In this document: one piece after another, positions 12,068-21,600 of the stretch | Position numbering within the stretch: position 1 is the stretch's first letter | How the letters are laid out: each line of letters opens with the position of its first letter | From: Hyphochytrium catenoides | Lineage: Eukaryota > Sar > Hyphochytriomycetes > Hyphochytriales > Hyphochytriaceae | Length of the DNA stretch: 33,202 nucleotides | Assembly (NCBI GenBank): GCA_900088475.1 | Contig: FLMG01004006.1 | Span: forward strand, 3,173 to 36,374 | Reading direction: 5' to 3' | The notes under the pieces: model-generated | Databases searched by the model: none | The model's input: only the letters and a program-made list of their open reading frames with translations | Told to the model about the DNA's origin: nothing | Translations under genes and position numbers: made by a program

Positions 12068-15000
12068 ATGGACGGGGTCGGTGGATTGCCAGGGTTCCTT
12101 CGTGTTGTTCAACAAGCTGCCCGATCCAATTCCTCCGGCGGGGCGAGCCATGCTAATGAGAGGAAGGAGCCCGCTACGGGTCCTCAAAGTGACACCAATC
12201 CCTTGTTTGGGTCCAGGCCAGATCCCGACAGGATAAAAGAAGCCCTTCAGACCCTCAGAGTGCTCTTTCCTGAATGGGAGGATGAGCCTTTGTTGACCCT
12301 GTTTGAGGCTAACGGTAACTCTACTTATTTGACTCTGTTTGTCCCTCATCTATCTCTTCTTTTTAATTCGAGGTGTCTGTCGCCTCTTGAACGCAATGCA
12401 GCGGTATCTAACGCTATCCGTCAACCAGGCTACCATTTGGAGCCCACGGTGGATGCCATTCTGGAGATGTCTCACATTGATTACATCCAAAAGACCTTCC
12501 TACAACATCAAGATGAAGGTCAAGAAGAGAAGCAGGAAGTCATCATGGACAATGCCCACTTGGAAGAACAACATGAAGAGAATGAGGATGAGGTGCGCAC
12601 CAGTAGCTAGACCTGTACTTGTTTCAGCTAATATATAGGTCTTTAGGATTCCTCCTTGTGAACTAGCCATCTTGTATGCCTCATGGCATTGACCTGTTTC
12701 TGCTTACAATTCAGGAACATGATGAGACAGACCAAGACGAAGAGGAAAGGAAAGGCAGGTCTAGTACAGGGAGCTCGATGGAAGGGAGCGAAAAAGAGGA
12801 TGAAGGCGGTCAGTCAATAGATTATGCGAAGGGGCAACTGTCAGAAGACCATAACCAAGAAAATATTGCGGATTCGGACTCCCTACATGCGGGGACTTCT
12901 GCTGATGCAGAAGCTAGGGGAGACGAGCGGCCACACTCCTTCCTCTTCAGCGACATCGACAGCCCTCCGGTAGCAGACGATCAGAGGGCAGAGAAAGAGG
13001 TGCGGAGAAGTCTGATTGCTGAGGTTATGAAGCTGAAGAAGGCCGAAAGCGCCCAAGGCGAAAGTCAAATTGGCTTGGCACAGGTCGGACACCCTTACCA
13101 TTGTCTCATCAACTCGAAGTTGGCGCTTCCTCTCTCTTAGCTTTCAGCTCTGGTCCACCGGTCTTCATATCATGTTTCTGATGCCATAACCTCGTGTGGC
13201 CGCGGCCCGGAGACATTTCACCAGGCATCTTCGTCTTAGCCTTCCACTATCGGTTTGCGTCCTACGTTTCTTTGCAAGAATATATTAACAAGGTGGCACT
13301 AAAGATTGTATTGCTTCGATCCAAAGCGCTACCAGCTAGATATCTCAAATGCTTGGAAAGAACTGGAGCAAAAGAGCTACTATCCTGTATTCGAGTACCT
13401 CACGAGAGCCAGTAAGCTTTATCAGGAGGGGCTTCTCTCCTCCTCTGAACTCGACATGCTTAGAAGCATGCTCCTTAGCGGCTCGGAGCTCAGTAAAGAT
13501 AGGGTAAGTTGTTAGAAGGTGAAGAAGATCGAGCAAAGACGCCAAAGATGTTTACGACAATTTTTGATCATTGATACTTGGCCATTGACAGAGAGGTCGG
13601 GCGAAGAATATGGACTGTCTGATGAAGGAAACCGACTGGGAGGTGCTTGTTCTGAAGGCAAAAGGTAAAGTGTAAGAGTTCCTGGATCTTTCCTAAGAGG
13701 GATGAGCAGTGCAGCCACCTAGTGATCTCTCTTCTAACGTCCCGCCTAACCATTTTCTCGATGGTCCAGTAGTCTAACTGTACCTATTCACCTAGGCATA
13801 CGGCCAGCTATCTCCATTAGGATAGTTCACATCGCCCCTGTCATGTCTACGAGTGTGCTGGATACCCATCAGACCTATGTATGTGCCGTCCCTCTGCTTG
13901 AACAATCCTTAGCCGATAAGACAAGCTGATCGTGTCGTTTGTTTCACTTTATGTTCATGCCCATAGCTCTTTACAGTAAAGCTGGTGGACTTAGAGACTC
14001 ACTCTTCATGGTTGATTCGACGTCGGCTGAAAGAGTTCAAGAAGCTCTCTAAGAAGGTTTGGCCTCTCCATATCTGGCCTTTTGTTTTTGTTCTTTCCAG
14101 TTTCTTGACAGTTCACTTCCTCCGTCTGCCATCTATTATACGGACCTTTTGCACCTCTCAACTCTTTACGGCTTTCGAAGAGAGTGTCTCTCAAACTCTG
14201 TCTCTCTCTCCCCCCTCCAAAGCCTGATTTCTTACCCATCTGGTTACCTCTCATTTCTCTTAGCTTACCCAAGTGGGCCACGGTGCTTTGAAGAAGGAAT
14301 ATTCTGAATTAAAGAATCAACTAAGCAAGGAGGATGCCGGGGAGCTCATTAGAGAGCTAGAGGCATTTCTAAGGAGTCTTGCGGCTCTTGCCACTCTTCC
14401 TCTCTCTGCCGGAAGAGCACAGCTTCTTCGTGAGTTCCAGAGGTTCGTGGACGTGACTTCGCGTGTCCGATCACTACAGAGCATACAGGTCCGACCCTGC
14501 TTCAGTTAAACTAAGTGCCTTAGCTCGGTATCTCTCTATCGACGCCTGCTTTATCTCGGCTCTTTCTCCTTATTGTCTCCGTCATCTTGGTGTTCTCCTG
14601 TTGGTGAGATACCAATTGTGTCATGTCCTTACGGCCTTTCTTTCGTCTGCTGAAGCTAAGCGAGGCCGAAAGAGTGAAAAACGCTGTGGAAGTTCATGTT
14701 TTCCGTATTTTGAACCAAGTGGGCTCCGAAGAACACTCCTTTCTTCAACACTTCCTTTCTTCCGTCATACCAGACCAGTCGGAGGCATTTTTGAAAAGGG
14801 TCGCACAGGTCTGAACCGTACTGTTGCTGCTGTTGGATGTCGTGATCACTCTTGCAAGGAGGTTTTCCCTATGCCCATGCCAATGTGTCTTGTCTGGTCA
14901 CACACAGCATCCTGTTGTTCACAAGCTACGCCATCACCGCTATTTCTGCTTCATGTTAAGTGTAACGAAATTTCCTTAGGTTATGGACAGGGTTCAGGAC

Positions 15001-15827
15001 CATCTCCTTCGTTCTAAGCTTGAAGGATTGGTCTTCCACTACAATCGTCTGACCGAACCACCATCCCCTGATGATATACACCAACAAATCTCTGATGTTG
15101 TGCGGTACCAAGTGGAGGAAACGATTTTTATGCCTCTTAGCGTCAACATTAGAAGTGCAGTGAGGCGAGTCAGGTAAGAGGTTGGCGTCCTTACCGTCAA
15201 TACATGGGCGGAGGTCAGGAAGGAGAGAAGAAGTAGATACATAAGCTGAGGCCAACGAGATGTAAGCCGGTTGTGGGAAACGTTATGGGCCCCGGGTGAT
15301 GGGAATATGGCAATCAAGCGCAGCAACGGCTAAAGGCGGAATTCTAGGCAGAAATCGCTTGTTTGACATTGCATTTATTCTACAGACAAAGGGATTATGA
15401 CTTCATAAAGAAGGCCACGGCACTGCAGTCCCAACCCCAGAGCTTCTTCGGTATCGACATTCTTTACATCTCTGTAAGCGGATGGGAGAAGGCAGCCAGT
15501 GCATTGAAAAAGCTTGACAACCTTGACCTTCCTTGTGACATGGTTCAATGCCTATGTAGTGTCGGGCATATTATCTATGAGACACATCAACAGGAGCATG
15601 CTTTACTGGAGTCTGCTCCTGAAGAGCCAGGCCAGGTGGTTGTCATCAGCGGGGACAGCCTACTGCCAATATTTATCTACGTGCTCATCCAGGCGCGACT
15701 AACCCATCCCCTCACTACGTTGGAGCTAATGGTGACCTTTTGTGACCATGATAGCCGAGTGGGGGAGCGGGGCTACTTTTTGGCCACCTATGAGGCCGCT
15801 ATCCGTCACATTGAGCTTTCTTTGTAG
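12068..15827 (+). CDS. CUE-PX-VPS9 domain protein, probable Rab5-family GEF, 11 exons
   Basis: Predicted endosomal guanine-nucleotide exchange factor that binds ubiquitin and phosphoinositide. Exons: 12068-12314, 12429-12592, 12715-13083, 13327-13503, 13592-13664, 13796-13878, 13967-14056, 14264-14488, 14656-14808, 14980-15173, 15386-15827; phases close to 738 residues. An in-frame TAG 12 bases upstream supports the ATG. A CUE domain spans about residues 58-98 (LFPEW at 66-70, EPTVDAILEM after the first splice). An acidic, Ser-rich linker follows to about 260. PX runs from about 344 to 450, with RRRLKEF at 389-395 and the helix ending in EAFLRSL; its Pro-rich loop is missing. A helical bundle then leads into VPS9 (about 600-735): GDSLLPIFIYVLIQA with D682 and P686, and GERGYFLATYEAAI with Y722. 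The position usually Thr is A725. Exon 3's donor (GTCGGA) and exon 4's acceptor at 13326 are the weakest borders. The VPS9, PX and CUE calls are each strong. Confidence 0.87.
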
Positions 15828-15968
15828 CCTAGTCTATGATTGTTGCAGTTAGAGTTTTATTTACCGCTTTGGTCGTCCCATGTTTACTTTCACCTAGAGC
15901 GGAAGGCGTCTGCAGTGGATACGCCACACTCCACCATTGACAAGTTCCAGCTTCTCTTTGCGACTTCG
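15828..15968. other. 3' flank of the VPS9 gene
   Basis: Short stretch after the TAG at 15825-15827, probably the 3' UTR. It leads directly into the tandem repeat; no other signal was recognised. Confidence 0.5.
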
Positions 15969-16054
15969 TTATATAGCGAGGGACATACCTGAGACACTTT
16001 TAAGCTCCACTTTATATAGCGAGGGACATACGTGAGACACTTTTAAGCTCCACT
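15969..16054 (+). repeat. Tandem duplication, two 43-bp units
   Basis: Units 15969-16011 and 16012-16054 are identical apart from one C/G difference (CATACCTGAG versus CATACGTGAG). Each contains TATATAGCGAGGGACATAC and ends in TTTTAAGCTCCACTT. The near identity points to a recent duplication. It lies just outside the VPS9 gene. Confidence 0.92.
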
Positions 16055-16377
16055 TCTAACTAGTCCTGGGCTGTTTGACAGCCCGATTGATTGGATTGTC
16101 GTTCTTAGTTGCATTGTAGGATTGACAGCCTAATAAACCCGTGGTCTGTCGATCCTTTCTGCCATTATGCGGGGAACACAGACTCGAACCAGAGACTGCT
16201 CCGTCCGTCCCAGTATCCTCTGTCTCTTCTAACATTCTCTTTTGAGTTCGCCAGGGTGAATTGCCTGATTAGCGACGCTGCAGCCTCGAGGGTCAGCCAC
16301 CATGCGCTCTTTCTCTGCCAGTCTAGAACTAAGATCCATCAGGGGAGCAAGATTTTTTCATCAAAAGGCGTGTGGCT

Positions 16378-17239
16378 ACCCGTTGTGACCGACCGACGCT
16401 CGCCGCTGCTCCAGCAACCGCAACCCATTTGTACGTCACCATCAAAGCAATGCCGCGGCACGACGGCTCATCATGCATAACCACGAAAAGCGGATTGCTG
16501 GGGAAGAGAGGGAGGTAAGCAAGAGAAAGAAAGCATATCAAACAGCGCAAGAGAGGGATATAAAGCATCGTGCATTTTTCGCCCAATAGATTATGAATGC
16601 CAACCCTGTGGTGTACTCTCAGAATCACTTGTACCTCGATCAGCACCTCCGGCGATGACTGGAACACGCAGAATATATGTGGAAGGACGCGGTAAGGTTA
16701 AGGCTTTTGTATGATTAGAGTGCCAGGCCGCCCCATGCATGGGTGCACCCGCGTCATCTTTCGTTCGCGAACATGCAGGAAAATGGATATTGATGAGGAC
16801 TACTTCAGCGAGGTAGGAGATTGGTATTGATGAGGAGGGTCAGTTCACCTCTCAAATGATCTTACCTCGCTGAGCTAGTCCTCATCAATATCAATTTTCC
16901 TCATGTTAACGAACGAAAGATGACGCCACCGCGACTTCCACATATTCTCTGCGTGTTCCAGTCATCGCCGGAGGTGCTGATCGACGCTCAAAGTGATTCG
17001 GGCAGTACATGACGGGGTTGGCATTCATAATCTATTGGGCAAAAAGTGCACGAAGCTTTATATCCCTCTCCGGCGCTGTTTGATATGCTTTCTTCCTCTT
17101 GCTCACCTCCCTCTCTTCCTCCGCAGTCAGCTCTTCGTGGTTATGCATGATGAGTCGTCGTGTGGCGGCATTGCTTTGATGATGACGTACTAACGGGGCT
17201 GCGCACCAGCAAGCGGCGAGCGTCGGTCCGTCACCGGGT
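16378..17239. mobile_element. Large imperfect inverted repeat (foldback or MITE-like element)
   Basis: The left arm, about 16378-16815, is the imperfect reverse complement of the right arm, about 16863-17239; the loop is about 47 bases. Landmarks shared in opposite orientation are the GACGCTCGCCGC end words, GTTATGCATGATGAG, TTGGCATTCATAATCTATTGGGC, TTCCAGTCATCGCCGGAGGTGCTGATCGA, TGACGC near TTTCGTTCG, and ATTGATGAGGACTA. By eye the arms match at roughly 80-85 percent. The left arm has about 55 extra bases (near 16690-16745). The left arm read on the minus strand and the right arm read on the plus strand share a short frame with the GIHNLLG and FVVMHDE words, but the right copy is frame-broken upstream. 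No transposase or clear target-site duplication was found, so this is a non-autonomous or decayed element. Confidence 0.8.
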
Positions 17240-18645
17240 GTCTCGGGGAAGCTAAGACGGTTCCTCCGTGACCCCTAATCAGAGTAGTGCGATGATCATT
17301 CCTCAGCGAGAGGGACATTTTAGGTGTCAGACCTGACCATGTCGTCGCACCACTTCTGAGAGTAGGTGCTTGGGCAGGAGCGGACATGATGGCCTCTCCT
17401 GCTGCTGCTGATAGCCTTCTACTGCTACTAATAGACACCATTCGAAGAGCTGGTTGGTACTGTGGGTCATTGATGAGAGATAAGTGGAAGCTTGTGATCG
17501 TAGCGGCGGCGGTAGTCGTGTCAGGGCGGCAGAGCACGGTCGCGGCGCAGTTTGGTATAGACAGCAAAGCTGAAATGAACTATATTGAAATGGAGACTAT
17601 TCTGCCGCAATCACCTTGTTCTCAACCTAACTATCCACCACGTCGGTGGCGGCCCTGCTGGCGATAGACTGGCAATGATGGGGTGAGATTATGCTGCATT
17701 TCCGACCTCATCGTCGACCATTCAGAGCTGCTATAACCCTCTAGATGGTAAGTAGCGCTATCATTCCTACTACCACCATTCAATCTGAGTATCCGCGCCG
17801 CCCCACCGACGCCGCACGCAGCATGAATTGCTATTGCCATTACGAAGTCCGTCCTCCATCTCCACCGCCACCACCTCTCTCCCCCTCTCCTTGAGCCTTC
17901 ATCCAAGCGCACTCGCTCCTCATCAGAGGATCATCAATAAATCTCTGCTGGAGTTCGTCAACAGTCATCGTGTACACTACAGGATCCACAGGTCACGACC
18001 GCTTGAGAAGCTGCGGTGGATGATATTCCACCACAGGTTCGTGGACCATGTAAGGCATGTTTGGCCACCGACATCAAAATGGTGGTATGTATACCAATAG
18101 GCACGGGATCATCTTTGATTTTTATTGTAACGGCCTAATATTGCCGCTAACCGCCAGGATGCCTTAGACTCGATTATCGCTCTCTGATAATCACGAAGGT
18201 ACGAAGGGTTAGCGTTGTAACGCCCCATCACTTCGACCTTTGGATCACTCCTCCTACCGCTGCCGCCACCACTATCGATCAGGTGCACTTCCCTGCCGTC
18301 CGAGCGGGTGGCCAAAAGAAATCCTTCTTCTCTTATAGGCAGGCGCCTGGATGCATCAGGTCGTCACGGTGAGAGAATGTGTGGGCTAGAGCGCGCCTAA
18401 GTACTCTGTGTCCAATCAAGGATGTCACGCGAAGAGACAAGGACGTAGAAGAGCTAACCTAAGAGCGTCGATTAATTTTGTCTCTCTGTTGCCAGACCCG
18501 TAGTTCTATATTCCTTGCCGGGAAGTCCTGAACACTTGGCCTCACACGATAGCAATTCTTGCCCCGCGTACTATTAGGGAACAATGTCAAAGGCGGGGTA
18601 AGGCTTCGACTAGTGCTGGTTGGCCCATCCCGTGTTATTGACACC
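17240..18645. other. Gene-poor flank between inverted repeat and kinesin
   Basis: About 1.4 kb with short frames on both strands and no recognisable domain. It contains GC-rich triplet-like runs (TGCTGCTGCTGAT near 17400, GCGGCGGCGG near 17505, CCACCGCCACCACC near 17862) not seen in other intergenic parts. It may be more mobile DNA continuous with the inverted repeat. The right end must hold the kinesin promoter and 5' UTR. Confidence 0.5.
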
Positions 18646-21600
18646 ATGCCACTTTTGGTTCACAGGGAAAATATTCGAGTTTACGTGCGCATTCGGCCTA
18701 TCAGCAGCAAAGAAAAACAAGATGGGCGCATCATTGTGACGACTGCAAACAGGCAAAGGAAGGAAGTTGTGGTTCACAATCCTAAGACGGATGCCAATGA
18801 GCCTCCAAAGACATTCACGTTTGACTCGGTCTTCCCAGACGATGCACACCAGGTGAATGGCTGGCGTTAGTGTCATTTCTTCTTTCTTGAGCCGTTGTAG
18901 GAGAAGATATGAGTGATCCAGTACCTTGGAATCCTTCGGTCCATCTTAGTATTCTGTTCTGTGCCTCTGTTGCGTGGCACACAGCGCGGACAGTCAGCTG
19001 CAGCCATATTCCCGGCCTGAGTCACCCCCCTAACGCTTTGCCGGTTCATGAATCTCTGCTTCCAAAATCTTCGGTTGCAGCATCGTTTCTCATTTGACAA
19101 CTTCACTAGTCCTTACCCTGTGTCATTTGTATCTCTTCTCTGTCTTTCAGCAAGAAGTGTATGACGTGGTCGCAACAGACATTGTGGAGTCAGTAATGAA
19201 CGGGTTCAATGGAACTATCTTTGCCTATGGCCAGACTGGCTCGGGAAAGACTCACTCTATGGAGGGATTTCCTGATCCACCAGAACTCCGCGGGATTATC
19301 CCAAACTCCTTCAAGCACATATTTGATAAGGTTCGTCTCATCTTAGACCTATTCAATGTCTCCCTTCCTCTTTATATTCTCCTAGCGTGCCTGAATTGTG
19401 CTTCCCATTCGCTGTTTGTGCTGCTTGATCACCTAGCATTCTTGCCGCTGTCTAAAAACCCTCTACATGATGTGGTTTGCATCGTTGGTCCCTACTCTTC
19501 CATAGCTAGCCTTAGCTAATGCAATCGTCTCACGTGTCTGTGGCTGGCCCTCTAGGTGGCTGTGTCTGAGAATAAGCAGTATCTGGTCAGGGCGTCATAC
19601 CTGGAGATCTACAACGAGGAAATCAGAGATTTGCTTGCCAAGGATCCAGCTAACCGTCTAGATCTTAAAGAGGTACAGAAACAGGCTCCTTTCACTGGAC
19701 TAGCACAACTAGGGTCAAAGGAGGAACTCTAGAAGGGGCTGCCACTTTCTCTTTAGTTCCTTCCTTTGTCTTCAGACGACCAGATATTTCAGCCCTACAA
19801 CCCACGCTAGACATCTGAGTCTCATGATCTATCGTCTCTTCTCTCTCTCTCTCTCCGTCTCTTCTCTCTCCGATCAGAACGCGGACTCAGGTGTATATGT
19901 GAAGGACCTCACTTCCTTCGTGGTAAAGAGTGCAGCAGAGATCGACCAAGTAATGCAAGCTGGAAAGAAGAACCGCAGTGTTGGGGCTACACTGATGAAC
20001 CAGCAGTCTTCTCGCTCCCACTCCATATTTAGCATCGTGGTGGAGTGTCAGAGCAAAGGGCTGGATGGAAATGAACACATTTGCGTCGGGAAGCTCAACC
20101 TGGTAGGACCGCCTAGGGGAGGTAGCCTAGTGAAAAAGACAGCGGCGAAGCGAAGAAGGGAGACAAGCCAAATAGAGAAGATGTCAAGCGCTGAAAGAGA
20201 GAGAGATTCAAGAAACAGAGATAGGGAAAGAAAGAAAAGAGAGAGAGAGAGAAAGAGAGAAAGAGAGAGAGAAAAGGGGGCAGAGGAACCAACCAGTCAA
20301 AGACCCTCAAGTCTCTCCAATTTGATAAGCCAAGGACGCTATGTCGCTGAGAAATGATATTGGCCAACCACTAGAAACTTATTGGGCTGAGCCCAAATGA
20401 GAGTAGAGAGCAAAAAGTGAGGGAGACGAGGGAACGACAGAAGGGCACCGTGGTAGAAAGAATCATTCTAAAGCTCTTAGAGAGACTGCGGGTCCTTGCT
20501 AACTGGGAGGATGTTAGGTGGATCTGGCAGGTAGCGAGAGGCAGTCAAAAACCGGAGCGACGGGCGACAGGCTAAAGGAGGCGACAAAGATCAATCTCTC
20601 TCTCTCAGCACTTGGTAAGATTCTCCACGTTGTCTAGCATCGAGTCATGAGCATTCTACGGAAGTATGGGCAATGAAAAGGAAGGGCAAGAGGGGAGAGA
20701 GAAGGCCTAGAGATACTCAGGAAAAGCGCGAAGGAATAAGCATGGAGACGTGTGGACAGAGCCGAGGCTGACCGATCTATTCTCTAACAATTGCTTCTAG
20801 GAAATGTCATCTCTGCTTTGGTGGACGGCAAGTCCCAGCATATCCCGTACAGAGATTCCAAGCTGACACGTCTTCTTCAAGACAGTCTGGGAGGTACGGC
20901 AGACTCTTCCTCTCACCGGGATCGGTTCATTTGAGGCCTCCTGTGCCGTCTTTACTCTCTCTTTCTCTCCTTCCCGAATAGGCAGCGCTGCCTCTATCTC
21001 TCGCTTCTTCCCCACTATCATCTCTTCCGCCCCCTCCCTCTATCTCTCTCTAATTAATGTGAGTGTCTCGTTCTCTCTCGTTCTCTTCTCCTGCCGCTTT
21101 GGCAAGCCTTGACCCATGAAAGACTGCATCTCGGTGGCTTACTTTAAAAGCTGTCTCACAGGCTTTTCTTCTCACGCTGTAGGTAACACAAAGACTGCGA
21201 TGATCGCGAACTGTGGCCCCGCAGATTATAACTATGACGAGACCGTGACGACTTTGCGGTAAGAAAGTAGGACGGCTGAGAAAGATGAGAGCATCTTTCT
21301 CTCTGACCAGCAGATAGATGAGCTTTTCTTCTCTGGCTCTGCCCAATCGTGGGGTTCGTCGGCCTGCTTTCTCGCGGTAACAGCTTTGCAGCCTTAACCT
21401 CCGCATGTCTCCTTAACTCAGTAATGTACAGTCTTCCTAAGCATGTGCTGCTGTTCTCTCTCTGCCGGCATGTGCGCTTAGGTATGCAAATCGCGCCAAG
21501 AACATCAAGAACAAGCCGAAGATCAATGAGGATCCAAAGGATGCCATGCTAAGAGAGTTCCAGGAAGAGATCCAAAGGCTGCGTCAGCAGCTGCAAGAGC

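Noticed and set aside
15386-15473. A GTAAGC after GIDILYIS that could end an exon at 15473
   Set aside because: The VPS9 frame continues without a break through SGWEKAASALKKLDNLDLP into the conserved domain, so no intron is needed.
16150-16215. Minus-strand GGTTCGAGTC, a perfect B-box core
   Set aside because: The flanking T-stem does not pair and no A box or acceptor stem lies at the right distance.
18559-18645. Upstream in-frame extension of the kinesin to 18559
   Set aside because: It begins at a TTG, not an ATG, and kinesin-2 conservation starts only at [11 protein letters not shown].
19824-20357. Arg/Glu-rich read-through ([11 protein letters not shown]-like) after kinesin exon 4, resembling an RS-type domain
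   Set aside because: It is intron 4. The conserved switch II exon [11 protein letters not shown] resumes in phase at 20518.
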